Of a stretch of 33,350 nt of DNA, positions 1 through 10,401 are shown piece after piece. The DNA comes from Apostichopus californicus. Taxonomy: Eukaryota; Echinodermata; Holothuroidea; Aspidochirotida; Stichopodidae. The notes beneath the pieces were generated by a model that searched no databases, was not told the origin of the DNA, and saw only the letters and a program-made list of their open reading frames with translations. Location of the stretch: the NCBI GenBank assembly GCA_020650975.1, contig JAIPMN010006210.1:1-33350 (forward strand), written 5' to 3'. Made by a program: the position numbers and the translations under genes. Every line of letters starts with the position of its first letter. Within the stretch, counting starts at the first letter, position 1.

Positions 1-2393
1 AAATACGATGATAAAAATGTTACCTGTATGAGAAACAAAAACCTCTCTTAACCATTCATATTTCACTTTCCTTTTCAACTTTATTCACGGTTACTTTTCA
101 ATTATTTAATCCTGATATGTTTATTGATTGACAGGATGACTCAACAATAGCTGCTTTAATGTTAAAATGCAAGCGAAAGGATTTCACTAAATCCGGAAGC
201 TACCGTCTTACAACAGCACTTATAAAGTCACATTGGATATTAAAAGTGTGTATCTGTCACATTAGAATAGTAGAAGTTGATTAATTTGAATTTTATGACA
301 GAAAAAGTCAATCTGTCAGCTGTTTATTTTAGAAAGTTCGTCAAGTAGTTGTTACTTTTAGTCAACCCTGGTTGTTATTGATTGAGATTAATGTCCAGGG
401 ATGTAGGACGATTAACATAAACCCTAATCCCTCTGTTCACTACAAAAGTACAGGGTAGCATACTCTTAAGATAGTTAGAGCACATACAAAAGAAACATCA
501 CCAGGTCAGGGCATAGTCAAGATAATACAAAGGTACAGGGTAGCATACTCTTGAGATAGCTAGTGTACACAAAAGAAACACTACCAGGTCAGGGCATAGT
601 CTAGATGACAGTGTATTGTATTGCCAGGTTATGCTAATTTTTGCACTAGTAATTATGCGAGATATCAGCCAGTGAAGTGAGTGTTGGATAAGATTTTTAT
701 TCACTCTCCAACACACCACCATCGGATCGAGTCATGCTATGTTTCTTAGCTGAAAAAGGCGGAGCTATAATTTTGTGATTTTTTCATATCATGGGGCACA
801 GGATCCTGATTGATCCCTGTATTGAAGCCTGGGCTAGTATAGTGTAATTTATGACTGGCATTTAACTGTGAAAATTGAAAACACAAATATTTCCTGGAGA
901 CTCCAGATACATACATTATGTAATGGTCTGGATAGGGCAGCTTGTCGGCGGAGTTGGGATGGAGGTACCTCACCTGACCAGACAAAATATTGGCTGTATT
1001 GCGGAGCTCGTCCAGCAGTTTAAGAACTGGCACCATTTGCCACTTTTCCTCACATTGAGTTGAAGACCTGAAGCTCTGTTTGGGGGATATATTTGCACCT
1101 ACTTCGACCGTAACATCTACCACAGCCTAAGTTCAGCGACCACATGTCAACAAGTATTGTCAGCCTCGTTTAGGCAATATTCGTCACATGGACAATTCAG
1201 AATTCGTATTTTTTAAGAGATAAAAGTTAAATTAGAATTCCATGATATAAAGGTGGGAAAGCCCTTCAGACTAGAAGATGTAACGTCATTCTATTATAGA
1301 GGGAAGGAATATCTGGTAATTATATATATCAAGGCTGAATTGATACGTACCGGTTTGCTCTCTTACAATTGAGAGAGGTCCAGATATATTGCAGCATTGG
1401 AAGGTCTTAAACTTTTCAGGGGTTAGATCAAATTTAGATTTTTGTTGTCGTCATCGAGTAAAGAGTGCTCCAGAGCAATACATTGTATCTAAGTACTCAT
1501 AGTCATATGTGTCCTTATGCAGTAATATACTGAAGCAATATTGCAGTTGTAACCTTTAGTTCTTTTGTTTTCTCTTCTTTTAAGGAGAAAGTTCCTCCTA
1601 AGTAAATACATGGCCGATTGAGAAGTTAAATTCATAAAACGTGTTCTGTGTCATTAGTTGGTTGGAGTATTTTCTCACATTGCATTTTATATTTGGATAG
1701 CCGCTAGGCGAATGTGTCACATTGCCACTTGCTACTTTTGTGGGTGACAGTATCAAAACAGCGATTGCAATTTGACTAACATCATTAATATCACGGCTAA
1801 ACACAATTCAATGTTATTTTCTTCAATTTATAGTTATTCGTAAAAAGAACTAAGGACAAATTCTTCAATAACATTAGCTAAAAGTTAAACATTATAATCG
1901 CATTCTTGAAAATATATTCATGGTTTGCCCATCGCATGGGATCACGGGAGATCTCAAAGTGTCATTAATATCATGCCTTCACTGCATGGTATATGTCGAC
2001 AATGCTTGAATATTAAACGCAAGAGGCAACATAAACATATTTCCCAATGAGAAAAGGTTGACCCTCTTAGGATATTATACAAGGTTAGTACAAAAAGTTT
2101 GCAACTTTATAAAAAAAACACAGCGATAGGTATGTTGAATTTGCTCTTTTTATCATTTTATAACTTTAGGATACATTTTTCTTAAATGAATATGCCAGTT
2201 ACAACTTAGTTTCTTCAATTAGTTTACTGAAAACGACTGCACTGTGTAGTCCGTTTTGAAAATTCAGTCCTTATATCAGCAAACAACCATACATATTGAA
2301 TTAAATATCTAAATATATGTTACTGTGATTACAAACCTTGTACTTTCAAAGTAATTTCTCTTTTGTGCTAAAAATATTCTTCTTGACTTTCAG
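1..2393. other. Region upstream of the first visible exon of gene 1
   Basis: No exon with domain signature or signal peptide plus phase-1 donor was found on either strand. Apart from the 85-bp tandem repeat at 441-610 I see only AT-rich sequence. A 125-codon minus-strand open frame at 746-1123 opens on GTG and has no recognisable motif. This may be an intron of gene 1, since the next exon begins in mid-codon. Confidence 0.5.
441..610. repeat. Two-copy tandem repeat, 85-bp period
   Basis: GTACAGGGTAGCATACTCTT occurs at 448 and again at 533. Both copies continue with nearly the same sequence through CCAGGTCAGGGCATAGTC. Differences are a few substitutions and small indels, so the duplication is fairly recent. 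Confidence 0.85.
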
Positions 2394-2735
2394 AGGATGT
2401 GTTTGTTGGATTGGAAGGTGCTAACTTTTCTTCACCAAATTTTCCGGATGTCTACCCAAACGAAATACGGTACATTTGGACATTCGTCACCGCCAGAAAT
2501 TTCCGTTTGCTTGTTACATTCGATTACCTAGACACTGAAGAACATTATGACTATATAACTGTGGAAGAAGAAATTGACGCACCTGCGTTGCTGACATGGT
2601 CTGGTGGACCAACGATTGACACCCCAGCAGTTCATTCTGAAGATAACGATATAGTCGTCAAATTTGCTACCGACTTCTCTGTCAACCGGACAGGATTTCT
2701 TGGTAGAGTAGAAATAAGCTCCCTATCTCAAAATG
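2394..2735 (+). CDS. Gene 1 exon: CUB domain
   Basis: Acceptor is the AG after a TTGACTTTC tract; donor is GTAATT. The exon is 342 bp, phase 1 on both sides. It reads [20 protein letters not shown], a typical CUB start, then a core with [12 protein letters not shown] and a YDYITV strand, and ends in GFLGRVEIS. Most CUB domains have four cysteines; this exon encodes none, so the domain would lack its usual disulfides. Confidence 0.88.
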
Positions 2736-5700
2736 GTAATTCCACATAGAACAATTTAGCTACTTTAAATGCTTTTAAGCCTTGTTTGGACAATAATTCA
2801 TTTCATAGATCTCATCCACAGACATTAACACTTAAAGATTTACCTACTTCCGTATAACCATAAAAACGCTGTATTATATGGGAGGTTAACCAATGAGAAA
2901 TCACTACATGACATTGTCTATTTGATATGTTGAAATACAGTGTCATATTTCAAGTATATGCTGTAACTTTATAAAGGGTTTAACAATGTTATAAGGTTTT
3001 GAAAACCTCGCCGGCAAAATTTGAACGTGGGCAACACTTATTCCGCTTGTGGTCTAAAATACATGCACAATTATCGCTAAACTATGACAGCATAACGCTT
3101 TTTATAAATTTATTCAACAAACTGGGATCACATTTAAATAATATTGTTCATTTGAACTAATGGGTTTGTTGCGATCGTTATTGTTTAGCCCTAGAAGACC
3201 ATATGCTTTCTCTTTCATTTGAGATTAAAGTTGAAATATTTCTCCCCAGATTTTCTCTGTCTTGGTGATTACTTTAACTGTGGTAATGGAGTGTGCCTTT
3301 CCAGAGAATCTGAATGTGACCTGGAGCCGAACTGTGGCAACGATGCGGACGATCCTCGTCGGACAGCCTGTGAAATACGTACTTTCTTTTATTAAACTTG
3401 TTTTACCTCATCTGATATGTATTTCAGATACAATTTATTAATCATACCTCTCGGCATGACGTATATACCAGTATTAAAAAGGTTCTGAGATATGCTTTTT
3501 AGGATTCAATACATGCACTTATACGTTCGTGTTAAATCTCTGTTTGAGGCTCAGTTATAAAGCCACGGTGTTTTTAGGTGCATGAAGTATGCATAATCTA
3601 GTATAGTAAAATATAATTTACAGTAACACTCAGTAAAGTGTGTAATATTAGTGTGTCAACGTAGGTTATCTAAGTGATGCAAGTTTAAACCCAGTGTAGC
3701 ATGAGGTACTATTTCTGACAATCAGTAAAGGATGTACACGATACCTTGTTTCAACTTAGTGTGTGGCATCAGTGTTTCACCTCATTATTTAAGGTAGTAC
3801 TATAGTGTTTATAGTCAGTATATAATATGGTACTGTTGTTTATACGCCATGGAATTTATAGTACCTGTGTTTAAACTCAACATAATTAACACCTGATTTA
3901 TCAGCCACATGGAAATATTCCTATCCACTGTTACATCTATAATGTTGTTTTATATGAACAGATTGTCGATATGTTGTTTCGATGTCTTAACTAGATCCTT
4001 TAATAGAATCTGCAACATGTAATATGATCCAATAATATTGACAACCACAAATCTGGAGAACAAACATAAGTGATTTGGTCTTTTTTAATGGAATGTAAGG
4101 GCATATTTAATATACAGAGAAAATTTCATATAAATACAAGGACAATATCGACTTAATCATAGATATCAGAAAAAACTATAATGTAACCAATAGTTTATCA
4201 CTTTATCTGCCGTAAATGTGACTTTGAATGTCACCAAACCTCATCGACCATGACAGTAATCAGATCCGACATGACAGTTAACATTAAGGAAAATATCGGA
4301 AGTTCACTATTTGGTGGTAATAAAGTTGTTATTACTTCTTTTTATCCTTATATACTCCACCAATTGGCATGCTTTGTCTATATAAGTTGAAGACTACCTT
4401 TGTAAACCGCTTCTCGGCCTTTTGGCTAAGGTCATGTGTAGTATTTGTTCCCTTTCGAGGGGAATGGTGATGCACACCCGACGATGATCACACAGTCACA
4501 GTCCCGATGCAAGGGGGAAGGGGACTGGGGTTGAGAGCGGATCAGTCGTTCGGTAGTTTGGTTTTCGTGCCCAGTTCTTTCCTGGGCGACTTTTTCTAAA
4601 AAAGTACCTTTGTAAACCTACTAAATGAATCAAAAGAAAAGACGGGTATAACATTCACTGAGATCTTTCCATCTTAGTTTCTTTAATTATTTCTTTAATT
4701 AATTATTGGCAACATCTAGAAGTGACTCATTTTTCTGTTTCAGCTTGTGGTGAAGAGTCCTTTCAATGTGACGATGGCCGTTGTATACCAGCACTATGGG
4801 AATGCGATGATGAGAACGATTGTCTCTATGGAGAAGATGAACACCAAAACTGCTGTAAGATAAAAACATGATCTTTGTTATTTCTAGAGGTGAACTGTCA
4901 TCTACAGGAGACGAATGTTATGATAACTTATATAAGAAATAAAGTTGTTAAATGAGGTTGTTAGTCAATATATTTGTTAAAGCGGTAGGCAAAACCTGAT
5001 CACGTTATCGAATTACGTTACCTCTTTATAGCTTGCACACCTCCATCATGGTTTAGATGTCTCGCTGGATCTTGCATACCACCGTCGTTTGAATGCGACG
5101 GCTCTGTAGATTGCATTTTTCGGGATGACGAACATAAGGGGTGCTCAAGTAAGTAATTAGTCAACAAAATATCTAGATAAATAGTCATTTTATGTTCACA
5201 CAAAGTCATAAAATTAGGTTGATATTATTTAAAACTGCAGAAAATTCGTCAAAGGGCTGAGGTGCCATTTTTCATCTAACTTTGCATAGTAAATTATTAA
5301 TTAGTTTTTTTAATCAATGTCCCTGTATTTCATTTATAATGAAAACATTGTCTCATTTTATGAAACGTTTTCATCAACATACACACTTAGACATACACGA
5401 ACATTGACATTGAACGCTCTATATATATCAACATATTCACTTAATCTCATCATTTCAATGAATGTAAAGTTGTATTTCATATTTATGACATACATATTTA
5501 AACTTAGATAATCTTGCTGTACGTACATTGTCATGACCGAGGTGTTTATAAAAAAGATAAAATTTCAATACCGTATATCATATATTTAATGTGTGCAATT
5601 ATGATGTTGTGCTCACTTTACGTTTATAGACGGCTGTGATGGACAATTTATTTGCTTGGACTCCTCATGCATCGACAGTTCATGGGAGTGTGATGGTTTC

Positions 5701-8166
5701 AGAGATTGTCCATTCGGAGAAGATGAACACGAACTGTGCGGTGAGTCATTCAATGAGCGTTTCAGTTAAAAATTGAATTACAACAGAATATATATATGTG
5801 ATAATATATGATTGCTTCTACATTACCTCACTATGCTTCTTTACAGCATGCCTAACCGGATTCCAATGCAATGATGGTACTTGTATCAATAACGAGTATG
5901 AGTGCAATGGTATAGAAGACTGTTCTGACGGGAAAGATGAACACCAAACTTGTGGTAACTGAACTGGATTATATGTTAGCCCTTAATACCCATACTGTTG
6001 TAACAGAACGTAACATGTTCACCATTTTAGACTCAACATTCTCACAAACTGGTGGACATAATGATTGCAATTCTCAACCTTGCATGTGACAACCAGTGCT
6101 CTACCTCTTTCAATGAACATGACCAATCATATGAATATGTGTGTCAAACAATATATTAAGTTTATAGGTCAAAACGTCTGCAAATCTGGGTTGGTGTGGA
6201 CAGTTGCCATACCCAAAACACAACAAAAAAACTTTCTAACACCAACAGAATTTAAAACAAGATGGTGGCACGATGGGGGAGTTCTTACATTACCAAATAT
6301 TGCGTTCATGTTCATTGAACATAAACTCGTACATAAATTACGCCACACTGTTATTGCTTACATTTCCGAACTCTATGTTTTCTACGTTATACACTTACCA
6401 CATTTGCATCAAACTAACGTAATTTGTTCCAATAAACAACAGAATTCTTGAAAGGTAGGTTTAGTTCTGTTTGTATGAAATTGTTGTAACAGAGCCGATA
6501 TTCAAATGTTTCTGAACTAGTGTTCAATATTTCCTTCATTCATGTGTCAACACAACTTGATATAATAAGATGCTATAGAGGATTGTTTTATACACAAAGT
6601 GATAGTAACAATACTGATCTGTTTACAGAATGTACAGAAAGTGATATCTTGTGTGACGATGGATCGTGTGTCCCAAGTCATTACCAGTGCGACCAAGTTA
6701 GTGACTGCCCTCGTGGAGAAGACGAAACACCATTCCTATGCGGTAAGTAACTTGCCGTTATTCCAATTCAAAATAACCATTTTTTTCTATAAACAGTCCT
6801 TTCTAAGTTTATGTCAATTTCCTTATATCATGTTATGATATCACTGTTAGTAAGAGTAAGTCGAATCACTTCGTCAACAAATGACCAAATCACACCTTAT
6901 AGCGCGATCGAGTGGAATATGCATAAAATCTGATGTTTACATATTTCCTGTTACCGTTTTATTTCTTAAAGTTTTTTAGCTGTTTTTTTTTATTAATGTG
7001 GGCATTATTTGATACCAAATTGCAATTAAAATAGTCCAAAACTTTTCTACATGAAGGTTGCATTAAATTCTAAGAGAGATTTATATCTTACAGGTCCAAT
7101 CTGTCCTGACGATGTTTCTGTGAACCCTGATCGTGATTGTGAATTTGACAAAATTGCACCAGGTATTTGGAAGCCGCCAACCTGCAAGGATTCCACAATT
7201 GGATCGTTTGCTTCTCAATGTTTGCCACATCCTTCCACAATTTGCAAAGACCATCAAATGTTACATGTTTCATGTTCCTGCAATAATACTTTAGGTCAAC
7301 AAAGACGTTCATGTGATTTTCGAGTTACAGTTGCCAAATGTAAGTATGATGAGCAATATGAGTAAGTAACAACGATTGACAATTTGATAATTAGTTTTTT
7401 GCTTTTGCTTTAATCATGTCATTCATTGCTGTAATCAAATATCATAAACATGCTTACATGTGGTGATATTTATCAAACAAAAGTAAATAGAAAATGTATA
7501 AGACACTTAACAAACGAGACGAATTGTCTCCTCATTTTCAGTCACTTAACATATTAGTTTTGGTAATCACCTATCAAAACTACTAGGCTAAACGTTCAAC
7601 AAGTATAGTGTACAGAATATTATTCTCATGGTCTAGTGCATTTTTCCGTCTCTAAATCGACTGGTACATAAAAATTAATAGCTACAAAACAACGAAAACT
7701 TGTAGAGCTCTTTGTGTATTTTTATTGTCATTTTATTTCGTTCGATGGATTAAAATAAAAATATCGAATAACTATTAGTTCTCTCAGATCTGTACTATTT
7801 TAAATACATTTAATTAATTCAGCTCTTTGGCCACTCTTCTTTCAAACAGCGTCAAGGCCATTAGAACTTGGGCTTTCTCTTACTGGATGTGTACTGGTAA
7901 CAATTACAGCTGTTGTTATTGGATTGGTGTTGCGTTTTAGAGAGGGCTTACCATCATCCGAAGGATTTCTTAATTCTAGTAATAATGTGAATCGACCACT
8001 TCCATCGATACGAAGAACCATAAACATTGTAAACAAATCGGAATTTGACAGCAATAACTACGACCCAACGCAATATACGACAACTATCACAGTGAATGAA
8101 GAAACTGCGTCTGCTGAGTACGATAAGAACTTAAAACAGAGTCCTGAATATTTAGAAATAAAATAA
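2394..8166 (+). CDS. CUB–LDLa(x6)–HYR single-pass membrane protein, 5'-partial, 9 exons seen
   Basis: Exons: 2394-2735, 3250-3378, 4744-4854, 5032-5148, 5630-5740, 5847-5954, 6629-6742, 7094-7339, 7850-8166. Every visible intron is phase 1 and the nine exons join into one open frame of about 530 residues ending in TAA at 8164-8166. Domains in order are one CUB, six LDLa repeats (one per exon), one HYR (hyalin-type, Ig-like) domain, one transmembrane helix at about 7867-7932 and a 77-residue tail. This is a type I surface protein; CUB and LDLa modules usually bind protein ligands, and LDLa repeats also bind calcium. The first exon begins in mid-codon, so a signal-peptide exon at least is missing; none was found in 1-2393. 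Introns over 300 bp: 2736-3249, 3379-4743 (holds the U2-headed retroposon), 5149-5629, 5955-6628, 6743-7093, 7340-7849; apart from that retroposon I see nothing in them. I do not recognise a named ortholog. NETO proteins share CUB and LDLa but have two CUBs and one LDLa. Confidence 0.9.
3250..3378 (+). CDS. Gene 1 exon: LDLa repeat 1 (degenerate)
   Basis: Acceptor TCTCCCCAG, donor GTACTT, 129 bp, phase 1-1. Six cysteines with LDLa spacing are present, starting at [10 protein letters not shown]. The acidic calcium motif is altered: the usual DC-x-DGxDE segment reads [11 protein letters not shown], so calcium binding is uncertain. An earlier GT (in TGTGAAA) also gives phase 1 but would remove the sixth cysteine, so the later donor is preferred. 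Confidence 0.82.
4409..4604 (+). mobile_element. U2 snRNA-headed retroposon (SINE-like), with 14-bp TSD
   Basis: Bases 4409-4450 match the 5' end of U2 snRNA with three mismatches. They include stem-loop I (TCGGCCTTTTGGC) and the branch-site recognition segment GTGTAGTAT. From 4451 the sequence no longer resembles U2: a short hairpin (TCCC-TTTCG-GGGGA), a longer stem (CAGTCCC with GGGACTG at 4499-4530), an Sm-like AGTTTGG at 4555-4561, a terminal hairpin GCCCAG-TTCTTTC-CTGGGC at 4569-4587, then TTTTTC and TAAAAAAG. The unit is bounded by the perfect 14-bp direct repeat TACCTTTGTAAACC at 4395-4408 and 4605-4618, the mark of reverse-transcribed insertion. It lies in intron 2 of gene 1. It could be a SINE with a U2-derived head or a retrocopy of a divergent U2-like RNA. 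Confidence 0.8.
4744..4854 (+). CDS. Gene 1 exon: LDLa repeat 2
   Basis: Acceptor TGTTTCAG, donor GTAAGA, 111 bp, phase 1-1. Reads [20 protein letters not shown] and then a DDENDC...GEDEHQNC acidic end, a canonical calcium-type LDLa module with six cysteines. Confidence 0.92.
5032..5148 (+). CDS. Gene 1 exon: LDLa repeat 3
   Basis: Acceptor CTTTATAG, donor GTAAGT, 117 bp, phase 1-1. Contains [20 protein letters not shown] and an FRDDEHKGC end. Six cysteines and the acidic motif are intact. Confidence 0.92.
5630..5740 (+). CDS. Gene 1 exon: LDLa repeat 4
   Basis: Acceptor GTTTATAG, donor GTGAGT, 111 bp, phase 1-1. Contains [20 protein letters not shown] and FGEDEHELC. Complete LDLa module. 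Confidence 0.92.
5847..5954 (+). CDS. Gene 1 exon: LDLa repeat 5
   Basis: Acceptor CTTTACAG, donor GTAACT, 108 bp, phase 1-1. Contains [20 protein letters not shown] and a [11 protein letters not shown] end, the closest to the textbook CSDGxDE motif of the six repeats. Confidence 0.92.
6629..6742 (+). CDS. Gene 1 exon: LDLa repeat 6
   Basis: Acceptor TGTTTACAG, donor GTAAGT, 114 bp, phase 1-1. Contains [20 protein letters not shown] and [12 protein letters not shown]. Complete LDLa module. Confidence 0.92.
7094..7339 (+). CDS. Gene 1 exon: HYR (hyalin-repeat) domain
   Basis: Acceptor ATCTTACAG, donor GTAAGT, 246 bp, phase 1-1. It starts [10 protein letters not shown], has a WKPPTCKDS segment and ends [13 protein letters not shown]. 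These match the HYR pattern CPxDI ... W.PP ... GN..C.F.VTV. It carries more cysteines than a usual HYR domain (nine in the exon against commonly two to four), so extra disulfides are likely. The HYR call is by pattern only. Confidence 0.8.
7850..8166 (+). CDS. Gene 1 last exon: transmembrane helix and cytoplasmic tail
   Basis: Acceptor is TTCTTTCAAACAG; an in-frame alternative AG at 7821-7822 would add nine residues. The helix [20 protein letters not shown] is followed by a basic stop (RFREG). The 77-residue tail has six tyrosines in its last half, including NYDPTQY, AEYDKN and the C-terminal [12 protein letters not shown] fits the YxxΦ sorting or SH2-docking pattern. Stop TAA at 8164-8166, followed closely by TAG. 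Confidence 0.88.
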
Positions 8167-8583
8167 TAGACACAGACAAGTGGGTGGGGGTTATATTTGG
8201 AATCATGGTTGCTTGGTTTCAAGATTAACTCCACGAGTACAACTATTACATATATCTTGGGTAGTAGTTTGTTCTATGGATACTAATTCTAATGATACTA
8301 TTCAGATGATACTTATTAAGATTCAGATATCATGTCAATATTTGTATAAGCTGTAGTTAGGGGCGCATAACAATTCACAAGCAAGCAAAACAATTCACAT
8401 ATTAATATAAGCAATTATGAAAAAAAGGTTATATTTCCATTACTGGGAAGCTAATTAGAGCTAAACATAGCTGTAGTGTCAGTGGTCCCACTCTTTCTTA
8501 TATCCTTGTTAGAATATCCATTTTAAAGTGAACCGCATGTTGCACAGGTATTCAGAGAATGACAAAGTAATATCCTCAGTGGT
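8167..8583. other. Probable 3' UTR of gene 1 before the transposon
   Basis: AT-rich sequence with no open frame or RNA signature. It follows the stop codon directly and ends at the target-site duplication of the inserted element. Confidence 0.4.
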
Positions 8584-8592
8584 CACCGGGAG

Positions 8593-9317
8593 GCGAATAT
8601 TTTTTCCCAAACTGAACTGACACTGAAATTATTCCTCGATTCTGATTGGCTCTCAGCGAGCACGTGATATACTTTAGTATTCAACATGGATCACTCCATA
8701 CTCATGTACTCTGTCGATATCAGTATGATCAACACTAACAAATTCAAGATATTCATATTAGCAGCTTTCCAGAACTTTTGGTAGGTATATATGAACGAAA
8801 GTATATAGTGTTCTTAACACAATGAAGCAACTATTCCCAACAACTGCGCCCATTATAGGCAGTCCTCGATCGTTTGTTTACTCACTTGACTCCGCTCTAC
8901 ACAACACATGTAATGTAGCCTATGGTACTGTGAATAGTATACAACACAATTAAACACAGTGCATTTGTAATTGTATACATGTAGCCGATGTACATATGTA
9001 CGAGTTGTTTGTGTACATACGGAGTTGCGATACTTTTAGTTTTATGATCATAAATTCAAAATGTATTCAGTCAATGAATCATGATAGGCCTAGTCGAATA
9101 TGCAGTGGCCATGAAGACGGCGAGCGAGTGTGTGCCAGCCTGCAGTGAGTGTACACAAAAAAAGGCATTTGACGATATGTCTGTGTCTTTTGACTTGTTA
9201 ACTAGTTGTATATAGCCTTATAACCTATACGTACGGAAACCTATTGGCTCGCTGAGAGCCAATCAGAATCGAGGAAATAATTTCAGTGTCAGTTCAGTTT
9301 GGGAAAAAAATATTTGC
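8593..9317. mobile_element. Non-autonomous DNA transposon (MITE-like), long TIRs, 9-bp TSD
   Basis: The left end 8593-8661 and the right end 9247-9317 are inverted copies (69 and 71 bp), differing by two single-base gaps and one substitution; outer ends read GC(G/A)AATATTTTTT. Exactly outside them lies the same 9-bp direct repeat CACCGGGAG, at 8584-8592 and 9318-9326. The 585-bp interior has no transposase frame. Long TIRs with 9-bp target duplications are typical of Mutator-like (MULE) elements; that family assignment is inference. The intact ends and duplication suggest a young insertion. Confidence 0.85.
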
Positions 9318-9349
9318 CACCGGGAGTGATGTAATATATTACCTTGCTG

Positions 9350-9355
9350 AATAAA
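9350..9355 (+). promoter_or_regulatory. Possible poly(A) signal of gene 1
   Basis: An AATAAA lies 24 bases after the right target-site duplication of the DNA transposon, and a GT-rich stretch (TGTATGTGTGTTTGG) follows about 10-25 bases later, the usual arrangement of a cleavage site. Removing the 725-bp element would place the signal about 450 bp after the stop codon, so the element probably sits in the 3' UTR. A closer AATAAA overlaps the stop codon and is too early to be likely. Confidence 0.4.
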
Positions 9356-10401
9356 GTTAATCAATGTATGTGTGTTTGGAGACTTTCAGAATTCACCATT
9401 ACAATTCAAATATAATAAGCAAACAGGGAACACTTTCGCAAATTGAAAATAACTTTAAACGTACTAATCAATATACTAACTGATTACTAACTGATAACCA
9501 TTATATGCACATTAACACTTTTAATAGCTCATTAAAATCAATCAGTTAATGAGTGCGTCTCTTGATGTATTAATTAGTAATCTTTGTACAACTTTGTTGG
9601 TCATTTCCATTCTATTGACGGGATCCGATAACATAACATCCGTCCGTTAAATATCGCAAAACAATGTTTGTAATCCAAACTTTATTGCTTGCAAAAGCCG
9701 AACGTAGTGTTCTTATGTGATTATATAAAAGACACCAAAAAGTATATTTGCAGTGTTGTGCTGGAAGACAGTAAGGTATACTAAACCATTTCTATATCCT
9801 ATGATATTGCAAAAAAAGCAAGGTGATTTGCGGTAATAATTGCAACTTCAGAATCATAGCGATCTTAAGAACAACATGTCAATTATTATGAATTCATCTG
9901 TATAAATTAAAGACATCTTCACGACATAAAGATGCAAGTTAGCAGCTACGGACAACATTTTCGAATGACTATAAGGCTGTCTTTTTTGTGGGGGATAAAC
10001 TATCGACAGGAAAAGATAACGGTGAAAATCAAAATAATTATTATTTACCAAATCAATATGTTATTTTATTTTTAATAATTTCTCAAAGCAATATAATCTA
10101 GCAACCTGATATGATGTTAGTAACGTTAAAACGTGATCTGACGTCCGAAACTAAACACGACCTTGCAAAATGATGCCATTTATCACACTTAAACATATTT
10201 AACCATGAAATACTCCTTGAATCGGATATATCAGCAATCGTTCTTCTTTATAATTGCCAACAACACACATTCCCATAATTCCCATAATTGAGACGGAAAA
10301 GGGAAGTTACGCAAATAATGTTGACAATTCCACCGATGATGACAATGATTTGGTGACATAAATCCCCCTCTGAAATTCATCCATGTATATTAAACATTCT
10401 A
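9356..10401. other. Intergenic, nothing recognised
   Basis: AT-rich sequence between the probable end of gene 1 and the first duplicated segment. Short open frames on both strands carry no motif. Confidence 0.45.

Noticed and set aside
746..1123. 125-codon open frame on the minus strand
   Set aside because: It opens on GTG directly after a TAG, has no domain, signal peptide or splice context that I recognise, and lies in AT-rich sequence next to gene 1.
2131..2184. MLNLLFLSFYNFRIHF as the missing signal peptide exon of gene 1
   Set aside because: No GT donor of phase 1 occurs before the stop, so it cannot join the CUB exon.
4409..4604. Functional U2 snRNA gene
   Set aside because: Only the 5' ~42 bases are U2. 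The true Sm site, stem III and stem IV are absent at their places, and the TSD shows an insertion.
4409..4604. Spliced-leader RNA (AAG|GT after the first stem plus an Sm-like site)
   Set aside because: The AAG|GT arises from one substitution in the U2 sequence, and trans-splicing is not expected in the suspected lineage.
6065..6451. 128-codon open frame on the + strand between LDLa exons 5 and 6
   Set aside because: It lies in an intron whose flanking exons join in phase, opens on a non-ATG codon, and shows no motif.
2394..8166. Gene 1 as a NETO or LDL-receptor ortholog
   Set aside because: NETO has two CUBs and one LDLa; LDL receptors have EGF and YWTD propeller modules, which are absent here.
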